DNA from: Novosphingobium panipatense | GTDB lineage: Bacteria; Pseudomonadota; Alphaproteobacteria; Sphingomonadales; Sphingomonadaceae | DNA: 64,000 nt | NCBI RefSeq assembly: GCF_002149965.1 | Contig: NZ_MSQB01000019.1 | Span: 62,001 to 126,000 of the forward strand | Reading direction: 5' to 3' | Shown: positions 51,934 to 61,813 of the stretch, piece by piece | Numbering within the stretch: the first letter of the stretch is position 1 | How the letters are laid out: the number at the start of each line of letters is the position of its first letter | Made by a program: the position numbers and the translations under genes | Notes under the pieces: model-generated | Databases searched by the model: none | Told to the model about the DNA's origin: nothing | The model's input: the letters and a program-made list of their open reading frames with translations, nothing else

Positions 51934-52977
51934 TCAGACCTGATAGTAATCCCGATACCAGGCCACGAACTTGGCCACGCCTTCCTTCACCGAAGTCGTA
52001 GGACGATAGCCGGTAAGGTCCTGAAGCAGCGAAGCGTCCGCCCAGGTTGCGGGCACGTCTCCGGGCTGCATCGGCATCATGTTGATCTCCGCCTTCACGC
52101 CGGTCGCATCTTCGATGGCGCGGACGAAGTCCATCAACTGCACCGAATCCGAATTGCCGATATTCACCGCGCGCCACGGTGCCACGGGCGAGAGGCTGTC
52201 GTGCCCGGCAATGTCCTCGGCGCTTTCGGGGCGGACCGGGGCGCTGTCGATCAGCAGGCGGATGCCCTGGACGAGGTCCTCCACATAGGTGAAGTCGCGC
52301 TTCATGTCGCCGTGGTTGTAGACGTCGATCGGCTTGCCGGCGAGGATGTTCTTGGTGAACTTGAACAGCGCCATGTCCGGGCGGCCCCAGGGGCCGTAGA
52401 CCGTGAAGAAGCGGAACATCGTGATCGGCAGGCCGTAAAGATGGGCATAGGAATGCGCCATCGCTTCATTGGCCTTTTTCGTGGCCGCATAGAACGACAT
52501 CTGCGTATCGACCTTGTGCGTTTCAGCATAAGGCATTTCGGTATTGGCACCGTAGACCGAGGAGGTGGACGCCATCAGCATGTGCTGCGGCGGATAGGCC
52601 CGCGCCGCTTCCAGCAGTTCGAAAACGCCGATCAGGTTCGCCTCGACATAGGCGCGCGGGTTGTCGATCGAATAGCGCACGCCCGCCTGGGCGGCGAGGT
52701 TGACCACGATGTCGGGGCGCTCGTCCGCGAAAAGCTGCATCAGCCGCTCGGGGTCTTCCAGCTTGCCCTTGATGAAGCGGAAGTGCTCGTTCTGGCTGAG
52801 CATGGCCAGACGCCGCTCCTTCAGGGCGACTTCGTAGTAATCATTCAGGCTGTCCAGACCGATTACGCGAAAACCGTCATCCAGCAGTCTGCGACAAAGG
52901 TAGTACCCAATAAAACCCGCGGCACCCGTAATCAAAGCCGTGCGGGGGGCTGCCTTGCCGACGACGTCATCAGTCAT
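51934..52977 (-). CDS. UDP-glucuronate 4-epimerase-like NAD-dependent epimerase
   Basis: A 347-residue extended SDR. It has LITGAAGFIGYYLCRRLLDDG (residues ~14-34), NLAAQAGVRYSIDNPRAY, STSSVYGANTEMPYAE, the catalytic Tyr and Lys in FYAATKKANE, FRFFTVYGPWGRPDMA and MKRDFTYVEDL, the latter group being the LspL/CapI-type UDP-GlcA 4-epimerase signature. It makes UDP-galacturonate from UDP-glucuronate. The start at 52977 (MTDDVVGKAAPRT) has a poor ribosome site; 53007 is the alternative. It is read opposite to the other polymer genes. Confidence 0.85.
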   Translation of the reverse strand: MTDDVVGKAAPRTALITGAAGFIGYYLCRRLLDDGFRVIGLDSLNDYYEVALKERRLAMLSQNEHFRFIKGKLEDPERLMQLFADERPDIVVNLAAQAGVRYSIDNPRAYVEANLIGVFELLEAARAYPPQHMLMASTSSVYGANTEMPYAETHKVDTQMSFYAATKKANEAMAHSYAHLYGLPITMFRFFTVYGPWGRPDMALFKFTKNILAGKPIDVYNHGDMKRDFTYVEDLVQGIRLLIDSAPVRPESAEDIAGHDSLSPVAPWRAVNIGNSDSVQLMDFVRAIEDATGVKAEINMMPMQPGDVPATWADASLLQDLTGYRPTTSVKEGVAKFVAWYRDYYQV

Positions 52978-53730
52978 GCTAAAGTCCAGATTTTGTGGAG
53001 ATGTCCGCATGTTCTGAAGCCTGTCGGGGCTCTTGGCAAGCCATCCGAAAGGGCAAGTATCCGACCGGGGGAACGGGTGGCCGACAGTTTTCACGCGGTT
53101 GTCCGCAGTAGAGCGCGGAAGGCCGCCACCCTGCCGATCCTATGCGCTCTCCTAGAAATTCGATTGCAGGGCAGTGGCATTTCCGTCGCTTGGAAATCGC
53201 AATCGATTTTGCGGTGCAGCATGGGTGGTTCGGGGCAGGCAGGATTAGGCGCAGAGGCTGCGGGAAACGCTCTCCCCGGAACGGGCGCGAATGGTAAATC
53301 CAGCTGAAACTATTATTTTCTTTCAGCAAGATGACTGGAAGATGAACGGCCCTGTGATAGGCTGGCGGAGTGAACGTTATGCCGAATCGGTTCGATCTGG
53401 AGGTCGGGATGAAGAAATGAATGCCATCGTTCGACAGTCTCGTGATTGCCCATTCGGGTGCGTCGCAGCATGGCCCAGGGGCGCGTTGGTGCCGCCATTC
53501 CGGATCGTCGATGAATTCCGTCGCGTTACTGCACCCGATTATCCCATATTCGCCCCGCTCGACTGGCCGCCGCTTGAACGTCCCAGCAATCCCCGGCAGA
53601 GCATCGCAGGCCGCCGCTTGCAGTTTCAACCGCTGGAAGTTTTCGATATTCCCCCACTCGGAAGCCCCGGTTCAAGCCGCCGGCGCATACTTACCGAACC
53701 TGCCCTGCACGGGCGGTCAGAGGAGCAGAA
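52978..53730. other. 753-nt gap before the first UDP-glucose dehydrogenase gene
   Basis: Divergent promoter region for the epimerase (left) and dehydrogenase (right) genes. It is less GC-rich than its surroundings. ORFs cross it (e.g. 53291-53734 plus, 52979-53629 minus), but their products show no family features or coherent composition. It may hold remnants of a gene. Confidence 0.5.
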
Positions 53731-54897
53731 ATGAAGATCGCTGTTGCTGGCGTTGGATATGTCGGTCTGTCGAACGCGCTCTTGCTGGCGCAGAACCACG
53801 AAGTCGTGGCCAAGGATGTCGTGGCCGCCAAGGTCGACATGATCAATGGTGGAAAGTCGCCGATCGTCGATACGGAATGCGAAGAATTCCTGCGGCGCGA
53901 TGATCTGAACTTGCGCGCCACGCTCGATCCGGTCGAGGCCTATAGCGGCGCCGATTACGTCATCATCGCCGCGCCGACCAACTATGACGAAGTGACCAAC
54001 CGCTTCGACACCACGCTGGTCGAGGCGGTCATTCGCGAAGTCATGGAGCATGCCCCCAATGCGGTCATGGTCATCAAGTCCACCATCCCGGTGGGCTTCA
54101 CGGCGGCGACTTCGGCGGCGATGGGTACGCCCAATCTGATCTTCAGCCCGGAATTCCTGCGCGAGGGCCGCGCGCTGCACGACAATCTCCATCCCAGTCG
54201 AATCGTCGTGGGTGAGCAGTCGGACCGGGCCAGGGTCTTCGCGGAACTGCTGCTGGAAGGCGCGATAAAGAAGGATGTGCCGGTGCTGTTCACCGATCCT
54301 TCGGAAGCCGAGGCCATCAAGCTATTTGCGAATACCTATCTCGCCATGCGCGTCGCCTATATCAACGAGCTGGACAGCTACGCCATGTCGCGCGGGCTGG
54401 AAGCGCGCCAGATCATCGAAGGCATCGGCCTCGATCCGCGCATCGGTTCGCACTACAACAACCCGTCCTTCGGTTACGGCGGATATTGCCTTCCGAAGGA
54501 TACCAAGCAGTTGCTGGCCAATTACCACGAAGTGCCGCAGACCATCATCGGCGCCATCGTGGAAGCCAACCGCACCCGCAAGGACTTCATCTCCGACACG
54601 GTGTTGGCGCGGAAGCCCAAGGTCGTCGGCTTCTACCGCCTGGTCATGAAATCCGGTTCGGACAACTTCCGCCAGAGCTCGATCCAGGGGATCATGAAGC
54701 GGATCAAGGCCAAGGGTATCGAGACCGTTCTCTACGAACCCAGCTACCCCGACGCCAGCTTCTTCAACACGCCGCTGGAGGCCGATCTGGACCTGTTCAA
54801 GCAGCGGGCCGACGTGATCGTCACCAACCGCATGATGCCGGAACTGGAAGACGTGAAGGACAAGGTCTTCACCCGCGATCTTTTCGGTTCCGACTGA
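53731..54897 (+). CDS. ugd: UDP-glucose 6-dehydrogenase, short (388-residue) type
   Basis: A 388-residue NAD-dependent enzyme of the E. coli/Klebsiella Ugd length class, making UDP-glucuronate. It starts after AGAGGAGCAG. The N-terminus is [35 protein letters not shown], the catalytic Cys253 in [16 protein letters not shown] and the C-terminal NAD domain with [17 protein letters not shown] follow. A second, longer dehydrogenase is encoded at 61814. The glycosyltransferase gene follows after 62 bases. Confidence 0.92.
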   Translation: MKIAVAGVGYVGLSNALLLAQNHEVVAKDVVAAKVDMINGGKSPIVDTECEEFLRRDDLNLRATLDPVEAYSGADYVIIAAPTNYDEVTNRFDTTLVEAVIREVMEHAPNAVMVIKSTIPVGFTAATSAAMGTPNLIFSPEFLREGRALHDNLHPSRIVVGEQSDRARVFAELLLEGAIKKDVPVLFTDPSEAEAIKLFANTYLAMRVAYINELDSYAMSRGLEARQIIEGIGLDPRIGSHYNNPSFGYGGYCLPKDTKQLLANYHEVPQTIIGAIVEANRTRKDFISDTVLARKPKVVGFYRLVMKSGSDNFRQSSIQGIMKRIKAKGIETVLYEPSYPDASFFNTPLEADLDLFKQRADVIVTNRMMPELEDVKDKVFTRDLFGSD

Positions 54898-54959
54898 GTT
54901 CTCGTTTCGTGAAGCACGGTATCGCTTCGCCTGAATTACTGTAAAGGACCACTTGCGCC

Positions 54960-56147
54960 ATGAAACACAGTGTTCCTGTAGCCGAAAAGCCCCTGGCGGG
55001 GGCGCCGGCCGTCATTCGCGGCGAGCGCGTCGCGCTCGTCCATGACTGGGTTCCGCTGATCGCGGGGGCGGAGCGGGTGCTCCAGCAGATGGCGAACTGT
55101 ACGCCGGGAAGCGATATCTACACGCTGTTCAACTTCCTGCCGGAAGAGACCACGCGGGAGTTCTTCGGGGCCGATCACCGGATCTACACGTCCGGCCTCA
55201 ACGATCTGCCCATGGTGGAGCAGTACTACCGCTTCCTTCTTCTGCAATCGACCCGTGCGATCGAGGCCTTCGACTTGTCCGAGCATGATGTCGTGCTCAG
55301 CTCGTCGGCCGCGCTTGCAAAGGGCGTGATTACCGGGCCGGGGCAGCTGCACGTCAGTTACGTTCACAGTCCTGCGCGCTATGCCTGGGATCTGACCCAT
55401 GAATATATTGCCACTGTCGGCGGCAAGCTGGGCGGTCTCAAGCGGGCGGTCGCGCGGGAGATGATGCACCGCTTCCGCCTCTGGGACATGCGCACGGCGC
55501 AGAGCGTCGACCATTACCTGGCCAACTCGCACTTCATCGCCCGCCGCATCTGGAAGATCTACCGGCGCGAGGCGGAAGTGATCTATCCGCCGGTCAATAC
55601 CGGAAACTTCGTGCCCGGCGTGGCCGCGCGCGGCGATCACTTCGTCACCGCGTCGCGGCTGGTGCCCTACAAGCGCGTGGAAATGATCGTCGAGGCCTTC
55701 AATCGCCGGCCCGACTTGCGGCTGCGCGTCATCGGTGACGGGCCGGACATGAAGAAAGTCCGCCAGATCGCCGGACCGAATATCGAACTGCTGGGCCATG
55801 TGCCGTTCGAACAGCTGATCGCCGAATTCCAGACGGCGCGGGCGCTGGTCTTCGCGGCGCTGGAGGACTTCGGCATCGTGCCGGTCGAATCCCAGGCTTG
55901 TGGCACCCCGGTGATCTGCCTGGGCAAGGGCGGTACTGCCGAGACGGTGCGCCCGCTGGGGAGCAGCGGCGCCACGGGCGTATGGTTTGAGGAGCAGACC
56001 GTCGAAAGCCTGGTCGAAGCGGTCGACAGGTTCGTGGAAGGCGAAGGCGACATCCGCGCCGAGGACTGCATCGCCAATGCCGCCAGCTTCGGCGAGGAAC
56101 GGTTTCGCCAGCAGTATTCGGACTGCGTGAACAGCCTCATTAGCTGA
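54960..56147 (+). CDS. Glycosyltransferase, GT4 family (WbaZ-like)
   Basis: A 395-residue GT-B enzyme. It has RVALVHDWVPLIAGAERVLQQM at the N-terminus, STRAIEAFDLSEHDVVLSSSAALAKGVITG, HVSYVHSPARYAWDLTHEY, NSHFIARRIWKIYRREAEVIYPPVN, ASRLVPYKRVEMIVEAF, GDGPDMKKVRQIAG and VFAALEDFGIVPVESQACGTPVI. This set matches the mannosyltransferase-like WbaZ/WbdB branch. The donor is not certain. No gene follows for 686 bases. Confidence 0.87.
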   Translation: MKHSVPVAEKPLAGAPAVIRGERVALVHDWVPLIAGAERVLQQMANCTPGSDIYTLFNFLPEETTREFFGADHRIYTSGLNDLPMVEQYYRFLLLQSTRAIEAFDLSEHDVVLSSSAALAKGVITGPGQLHVSYVHSPARYAWDLTHEYIATVGGKLGGLKRAVAREMMHRFRLWDMRTAQSVDHYLANSHFIARRIWKIYRREAEVIYPPVNTGNFVPGVAARGDHFVTASRLVPYKRVEMIVEAFNRRPDLRLRVIGDGPDMKKVRQIAGPNIELLGHVPFEQLIAEFQTARALVFAALEDFGIVPVESQACGTPVICLGKGGTAETVRPLGSSGATGVWFEEQTVESLVEAVDRFVEGEGDIRAEDCIANAASFGEERFRQQYSDCVNSLIS

Positions 56148-56433
56148 TTATACTTCTCCGTTTCTCCAGATACTGACGCCTTCGGCCGCGCCCCTCAGGT
56201 GCGGCTGGAGCGTGGCCGCCTTGGAGCGGCGTGGCGTTTCGCCACTAACACCCTGAAATGTCGGCCAGTAATCGGCGGTCCTCTTGGAGGCAGGTTAGCC
56301 CGCTGTCTTCCGGTCCAGATGGTGCAAACGGTTGCATGGGCAGGGCCTTTCGGAAGCGTGTCTGTACTGCGATGGAAAGCCTTGAAAGTGCGACGAGAGG
56401 GGGCGGATTTGCGCGAAATTCCGCCATCCAGGT
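56148..56433. other. Non-coding region upstream of the promoter at 56434
   Basis: I see no gene or clear structural element in this stretch. ORFs crossing it have no family look. Confidence 0.5.
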
Positions 56434-56462
56434 TTGCCCTCGATTGTGCAGCGCGGTATGAT
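56434..56462 (+). promoter_or_regulatory. Probable promoter before the O-antigen-ligase-like gene
   Basis: TTGCCC (56434-56439) and TATGAT (56457-56462) have exact 17-bp spacing. The transcript would have a ~370-nt leader to the ligase-like gene, with a GCCCT-AAT-AGGGC hairpin (~56488-56500) and the small ORF at 56520. Confidence 0.6.
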
Positions 56463-56519
56463 CCGGAAAGACGTTATACCTGTAAGGGCCCTAATAGGGC
56501 GAAATTTTCAGGAGGACCC

Positions 56520-56624
56520 ATGAAACAGAGGTTCGCGGCGATGCAAATGGCTGTTGCCAGCGCTCCTGTCGTTTCGGGATCGACCCGCGCTCGCACTAAT
56601 GATGGTCCTTATCCTCCTTTATAG
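56520..56624 (+). CDS. Possible 34-residue leader ORF with a strong ribosome site
   Basis: AGGAGGACCC lies directly before ATG 56520; the ribosome site is one of the strongest in the window. The product is MKQRFAAMQMAVASAPVVSG followed by STRARTNDGPYPPL; the N-terminal part has a signal-like look and the end is Pro-rich. It lies within the leader of the next gene. It may be a regulatory peptide, the remnant of a longer gene, or chance. Confidence 0.35.
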   Translation: MKQRFAAMQMAVASAPVVSGSTRARTNDGPYPPL

Positions 56625-56833
56625 CACGACAATCGCACTTCCGGTTTCTGGCCCCGGTTACTGACCAGTCGAAGGTAATGCTGAACGCTTGAGGTCGCCG
56701 AATACTGAAGTCGCTCCTTCCGGCGGATCGTGGAAGAACCGGGCGGCGGAAGTGGCGGGGCAATCCTGTCCCGATTTGCAGTCATAAGGAAGAAGCTCTG
56801 TCTGGGTCGATAGCTGACAAGCGCACGATCGCC

Positions 56834-58240
56834 GTGCCGAGATTGCGGGCGCGAAGCCCGGTGGTGCAGGCCGGGGCGCTCATGCTGGTCGCCGTCCTGT
56901 TCGGCGGCGGCGGATCGGCTGCCGGTCTTGCCAATCTCGTCGTCCAGCTCGCGGGCATGGCCGTACTGGCCTTCAACGGTCCTGCCGTCTTGACCTTCTT
57001 CCGCAGCGCGCCGCGCGCGGTGGTTCTGCTGGTTGCGGCCTCGCTGCTGCTGCCGTTGCTGCAACTTGTGCCGCTGCCCCCGGCGATCTGGCAGGCGCTG
57101 CCGGGCCGCGAACTGGCGGTGCAATCGCTCGATCTAGTCGGCGGCAGCCAGGTCTGGATGCCGTTCTCGGTCGATCCCAACCGCACCGCCATCGCCTTCT
57201 TCGCGCTGATGCCGGTGCTGGCGATCCTGGTGCTGTCATGGCAATTGCCGCGCGAGCAGCGCCGAGGCCTGCTCATGCTGGTTGTCGCCTGCGGGTTGCT
57301 GGTGGTCATCCTGGGCGCCCAGCAGCTTGCCAGCGGCAATCGCCATCTGGTGTTCTACGCGCAGACGATCGGCTCGCCCGATCTCCAGGGCACTTTCGCC
57401 AATCGCAATACCGGCGGCCTCATGCTCAACGTCGCGCTGGTGGCGCTGATCGCGGCATTTCCGCTGGAACGGCCCCGTGCGATCTGGACTCTCGGCGGGA
57501 TGGCCGCCGTCCTGCTGCTGGTGGTGGGCGTGGTGCTCACCCGTTCGCGTTCGAGCATGGCGCTGCTGCTGATCCCGGCCGCGCTTGCGGTGTGGCGATG
57601 GCTGCGCTGGCGGCGCCCGGTCTGGGACCGCCGCATGGTGATCGGCGCTGCCGCGATCGTGCTGGTGCTGGGCGGCGCGGCGAGCCTGCTGGCCGGGAAC
57701 GACCGCGTGCAGCGCAGTTTCGCGCGCTTCGACACGGTGGAGGACGAGCAGCGCCCGCTGATCTGGAAGGACACGATGGTCGCCATCGGGCGCTACATGC
57801 CGGTCGGCAGCGGCATCGGTTCCTTCGACGATGTCTTCCAGGTCGACGAGGCGCTGGAGAACCTCAACTATGGCCGCGCCCAGCGCGCGCATGACGATTT
57901 CCTGGAGGCGGCGCTCGAATCCGGTGTGGTCGGCATTGCGCTGGTCGCGGGATGGATCGCGGTACTGGCGCGGTTCGGCGTGCAGACGCTTCGGCGCGGC
58001 GGAATCGGATTGGCAGCCGTCGGCACTTTCGCTCTGGTCGCGCTTCAGTCGATCACCGACTATCCCTTGCGCAGCCAGACCATGCTTTGCGTCTTCGGCC
58101 TGATGCTGGGCCTGCTTCTGGCAGCGGGTCCCCAGGATGCGGAAAGCAGGGCGAACGGCGATAGCCACGCCCGGCGCCCCCAGGTCCGGCAAAAGTCGCG
58201 GCGGTCCGCCCCTTCCAGCACGGATTCTGCGAAACGATGA
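56834..58240 (+). CDS. O-antigen ligase/Wzy-family membrane protein
   Basis: About 468 residues with ~11 membrane helices. GTG 56834 is the first start that gives the basic N-terminus (MPRLRARSPVVQAGALMLV). The O-antigen-ligase domain is shown by QGTFANRNTGGLMLNVALVAL, VGVVLTRSRSSMALLLIPAAL and YMPVGSGIGSFDDVFQ...HDDFLEAALESGVVGIALVAGWI. The C-terminus is a basic cytosolic tail. It is the second polymerase/ligase-like protein of the cluster (see 49428). ATGA overlap couples it to the kinase gene. Confidence 0.85.
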   Translation: MPRLRARSPVVQAGALMLVAVLFGGGGSAAGLANLVVQLAGMAVLAFNGPAVLTFFRSAPRAVVLLVAASLLLPLLQLVPLPPAIWQALPGRELAVQSLDLVGGSQVWMPFSVDPNRTAIAFFALMPVLAILVLSWQLPREQRRGLLMLVVACGLLVVILGAQQLASGNRHLVFYAQTIGSPDLQGTFANRNTGGLMLNVALVALIAAFPLERPRAIWTLGGMAAVLLLVVGVVLTRSRSSMALLLIPAALAVWRWLRWRRPVWDRRMVIGAAAIVLVLGGAASLLAGNDRVQRSFARFDTVEDEQRPLIWKDTMVAIGRYMPVGSGIGSFDDVFQVDEALENLNYGRAQRAHDDFLEAALESGVVGIALVAGWIAVLARFGVQTLRRGGIGLAAVGTFALVALQSITDYPLRSQTMLCVFGLMLGLLLAAGPQDAESRANGDSHARRPQVRQKSRRSAPSSTDSAKR

Positions 58241-60501
58241 ACGAAATTCGGGTCAACCACTACTCGCGTGGAAACGATAACAAGGCGGGATATATCTTGA
58301 ACGAAGCTTTTCTCGATCGCGTCGAACTGGAGGGACGTGCCCAGGGCGCGGCCTATCCCGAGGAGTCCGGCCCGGACCTGACGGCGCTGCTCAAGACCAT
58401 CATGGGCATGGTCCGCCGCAATATCGCGCTGATCGGCGCGATCGTGGCAGCCACGCTGGTGCTCGGCGTGATCGTGACCCTGCTGATCGCGCCGCGCTAC
58501 AGCGCTCAGGTGCGCGTGCTGATCGATGATCAGGCGGACCAGATCATCGAGGGCAGCGAGCTTCAGAAAGTCAACAATGTGCAGGACGCCGAACGCTTCC
58601 TGCAGACGCAGCTCGGCATCATCCAGAGCCGTTCGCTGACCGAGAGCGTGGTGGAAAGCGGCCGGCTGGAGCGCGATCCCGCCTTCTACGAAGCCATGGG
58701 CATCGACATGCCCACGCAGGAAGACGTGCTCAAGTCCGGGGGCACCAAGAAGCTCGACCAGATCCGCAAGGAAGCTGCGATCGACGCGCTGCTCGGCAAT
58801 CTCACCGTGGCGCTGCCGCCCGACAGCCGCATCGCCAGCATCAGCGTCAGCAGCCGCAGCGCGGTCTATTCCGCTAAGCTGGCCCAGCTTTACGGCGAGC
58901 GCTATATCGAGCGAAACCTCAACCAGAAGTACGACAGTTCGTCCTACGCCCGCCGCTTCCTGGCCGACCAGCTCGACGAGGCGCGCGCCAAGGTCACCCA
59001 GTCCGAACGCGATCTCAACCAGTACGCCAGCGCGGCAGGGCTGATCCGCGTGACCAGCCAGGGGCAGGACGGCAATCAGGAAGCGGTCCTTTCCGTCACC
59101 AACAACAGCCTCGTCCAGCTCAACGACGCGGCCTCCAAGGCGACGGCAGACCGGATCGCGGCGCAGGATCGCTGGCTCACGCTGGCGAAGGCCGCGCCGC
59201 TGGCGATCCCGGAAGTCAACAGCAACCCGGCCGTGTCGGGCCTGCTGGCCGAGAAGGCCAAGGTCGAGGCCAGCCTTGCGGAAGAGCGCACGCGCCACCT
59301 GGACGACTTCACCACGGTCAAGTCCAAGCAGGCCGAGATCGCCGAGTACGAAAACCGCATCGGCGCCATCGCCGATTCCATCAAGAAGTCGGCCTACCTC
59401 GAATACCAGTCGGCGGTGGAGCGCGAGAAGAGCTTCACCGGGCAGGTGAACTCGCTGCGCGGCGAAGCGCTCAAGGAGCAGGATCGCGGCGTCCAGCTGG
59501 CAGTACTGAAGCGCATCGCCGATACCAACAAGACGCTCTACGACACGCTGCTCTCGCGCTACAACCAGCTCAATGCCACGGCGGGCGCTTCGTCCAACAA
59601 CCTGACGTTGGTGGACCGGGCCGAAGTTCCGGCCAAGCCCTATTCGCCGCGCCTGCTGGTCAATATCGTCGCCTCGCTGGTGCTGGGGCTGGTGCTGGCC
59701 GCAGGCGCGGTGCTGCTGCGCGAGATCTTCGACGATGCGATCCGCTCGCCCGAGGATGTCGAGCGCAAGCTTGGCATGCCGCTGCTGGGACTGATTCCGC
59801 TGGAGAAGGACGGCGATGTCGCCAGCCACTTCGACGATCGTCGCTCGCGGGTGAGCGAGGCCTATCGCTCGCTCGTCACCAACTTGCGCTACTCGACCGC
59901 GACCGGCTTGCCCGAAGTGCTGATGGTCACCAGTTCGCGCCAGTCAGAGGGCAAGTCCACGACTGCCCGCGCCGTCGCCCGCGACATTGCCGTGCTCGGC
60001 AAGCGGGTGCTGCTGGTCGATGCCGACTTGCGCCGCCCCACGCTTCACAACTTCATGGCCGACCGCAAGATGACCGGCCTGACCGATGTGCTGACCGGCG
60101 AAAAGACGCTAGACGCCGCGCTCCAGCCTTCCGACGTGGCGACGCTCAGCTACATGTCGGCCTTGCCCGCGCCGCCCGATCCGGCGCTGATCCTGGCAGG
60201 CGAGGGTCTGAACCACTTCATGGAGGAAGCGCGCCGCAAGTTCGACGTGGTGGTGATCGATGCCCCGCCGCTGCTGGGTCTTTCCGATGCCGCGCTGCTG
60301 GCCAACCACGCCGACGGCGTGCTGTTCATGGTCGATGCCTCCAACTTCCATCGCGGCGCGGTGAAGTCGGCGCTGCGCCGCCTGTCCCTGATCAAGGCGA
60401 ACATGCTGGGCGTCGTGCTCAACCGCTTCGCGCCGAAAGTCGGCGGGGAGGACTACGACTACTACACCGCCAATTACTACAGCTACGGCGAAAAGGACTG
60501 A
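58237..60501 (+). CDS. Polysaccharide co-polymerase with BY-kinase (Wzc-like) domain
   Basis: A 754-residue inner-membrane tyrosine autokinase that sets polymer length and drives export. TM1 is at about residues 60-84, the periplasmic Wzz-type domain 90-460 with coiled coils (LDEARAKVTQSERDLNQYA), and TM2 at ~474-495. The cytosolic kinase domain has Walker A SSRQSEGKST (566-575), Walker A' VLLVDADLRRP (591-601) and Walker B VVVIDAPPLLG (671-681). The C-terminal Tyr cluster is EDYDYYTANYYSYGE (738-752). Kinase and Wzz domains are on one chain, as in proteobacterial Wzc. Confidence 0.93.
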   Translation: MNEIRVNHYSRGNDNKAGYILNEAFLDRVELEGRAQGAAYPEESGPDLTALLKTIMGMVRRNIALIGAIVAATLVLGVIVTLLIAPRYSAQVRVLIDDQADQIIEGSELQKVNNVQDAERFLQTQLGIIQSRSLTESVVESGRLERDPAFYEAMGIDMPTQEDVLKSGGTKKLDQIRKEAAIDALLGNLTVALPPDSRIASISVSSRSAVYSAKLAQLYGERYIERNLNQKYDSSSYARRFLADQLDEARAKVTQSERDLNQYASAAGLIRVTSQGQDGNQEAVLSVTNNSLVQLNDAASKATADRIAAQDRWLTLAKAAPLAIPEVNSNPAVSGLLAEKAKVEASLAEERTRHLDDFTTVKSKQAEIAEYENRIGAIADSIKKSAYLEYQSAVEREKSFTGQVNSLRGEALKEQDRGVQLAVLKRIADTNKTLYDTLLSRYNQLNATAGASSNNLTLVDRAEVPAKPYSPRLLVNIVASLVLGLVLAAGAVLLREIFDDAIRSPEDVERKLGMPLLGLIPLEKDGDVASHFDDRRSRVSEAYRSLVTNLRYSTATGLPEVLMVTSSRQSEGKSTTARAVARDIAVLGKRVLLVDADLRRPTLHNFMADRKMTGLTDVLTGEKTLDAALQPSDVATLSYMSALPAPPDPALILAGEGLNHFMEEARRKFDVVVIDAPPLLGLSDAALLANHADGVLFMVDASNFHRGAVKSALRRLSLIKANMLGVVLNRFAPKVGGEDYDYYTANYYSYGEKD

Positions 60502-60507
60502 CGCGGG

Positions 60508-61668
60508 ATGACCTCGCTCTTCGGCCGCACGGCGTGGTTCGCGATCCTGGCCCTGGCCGCACTCTTCGCCGTGGGCGTCCAGCTGGACCGGGAAGGGCGC
60601 CGCAATCCCAGCGCCGCGATGCTGGTGCCGCCGCCGCTGCTGTCGTCCTCGCTGCAACCGCTGGCCCAGTCGGCCTATGGCGGCAAGCACGTCGATGCCG
60701 GTCTGGCCTATGCTCGCGCCATGGTGCGGCGGCGCCCGGTGCCTGCCGAGGGGCTGGGGCTGCTGGCCTATGGCGAGCTGGAGAAGGGTAACAAGGACGC
60801 GGCGCTGCGGGCGATCATCCGCTCGGGCGACCGGGGCTGGCGCGATCGGTTCACGCAGGAGATGCTGGTGATGCTGGCGCTCCAGGCGGAGAAGTGGGAC
60901 ATCGCGGCGCAGCGCACCCTGGCGCTCTGGCGGATCGGCATCAATGACGACCGTATCAAGGGCATGACCGCGGAACTGCTCTCCCGTCCCAAGGGCGCGG
61001 ATGCCTTTGCGGCGCAAGTGGGGCGCGAGAAGTACTGGGCCAATGCCTTCCTGCCGTGGTCCGGCCTGGCGATCGGTCCCGACGCGCTGCGCAAGGTGGC
61101 GGGCTCGATGGCGAGCAAGGGCGCGCGGGTGGACTGCGGCGCGCTTTCGCCCAGGACGCTGGCGCTGGTCCGCATGGGCCGGGCGGAGGCGGCGTCGATC
61201 CTCTGGCGCGATCTTTGCGCGAAGGGCCGTTTCACCGAGCCGACCGCTTTCGCTTTCCGCGAGGATCTGGGCGACGATGCGCCGATCGGGCCGTTCGACT
61301 GGCAATATCCAGAGGAACCGGGGCTTGAGCGCACCTTCACCCAGGGCAAGGGCGGCACCGTGCTGCACTACCGCAACCGCGAACCGCTGCGCAGCGTGGT
61401 GGCCAAGCGCAATGCCCTGCTCAAGCCCGGCAACTATGCGGCCTATCTCGACGGCGCGGCGCGGGCCGAGGCAGGCTTCCGGCCCATCGTGTTCCAGATC
61501 ATCTGCTATGCCAAGGACGGCAGCGGACGCCGTCTCGGCGACGGGCAGATGAACGCGGGCGCGACCGATTTCTTCATCCCCGACAGCCTCTGTGAGAGCC
61601 AGGAAATCCTGTTCCTTTCCGGCCGCGGCGAGGGCGAGATCAGCAGTCCGAGGATCGTGCCGCGCTAA
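60508..61668 (+). CDS. Uncharacterised membrane-anchored protein of the polymer cluster
   Basis: 386 residues. One N-terminal membrane helix or signal (TAWFAILALAALFAVGVQL, residues ~8-26). Residues ~50-230 are TPR-like helical repeats (GLAYARAMVRRRPVPAEGLGLLAYGELEKGNKDAALRAI...). The C-terminal ~150 residues look beta-rich, with two Cys (YAKDG...ICYAK, LCESQ) and FDWQYPEEPGLERTF. I do not recognise a family. The position between the kinase and the dehydrogenase suggests a periplasmic scaffold or chain-handling role. Starts 7 bases after the kinase gene. Confidence 0.7.
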   Translation: MTSLFGRTAWFAILALAALFAVGVQLDREGRRNPSAAMLVPPPLLSSSLQPLAQSAYGGKHVDAGLAYARAMVRRRPVPAEGLGLLAYGELEKGNKDAALRAIIRSGDRGWRDRFTQEMLVMLALQAEKWDIAAQRTLALWRIGINDDRIKGMTAELLSRPKGADAFAAQVGREKYWANAFLPWSGLAIGPDALRKVAGSMASKGARVDCGALSPRTLALVRMGRAEAASILWRDLCAKGRFTEPTAFAFREDLGDDAPIGPFDWQYPEEPGLERTFTQGKGGTVLHYRNREPLRSVVAKRNALLKPGNYAAYLDGAARAEAGFRPIVFQIICYAKDGSGRRLGDGQMNAGATDFFIPDSLCESQEILFLSGRGEGEISSPRIVPR

Positions 61669-61813
61669 TTTGGCTCTCCTATGCGCCGCAAGGACCTGAA
61701 CGAGAGAGATTTCGGCTAAGTACCTGCCCGAATGGCTGACTTGCCGAGCGGGCAGGGGACAAGGATACCGTCCCTACGTTCATCTCCCAGGTTCATAAGG
61801 AAATGGAAGCGCC

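Noticed and set aside
53291-53734. 147-residue plus-strand ORF in the gap before ugd
   Set aside because: No family features, and it runs into the ugd start and ribosome site; kept only as a gap description.
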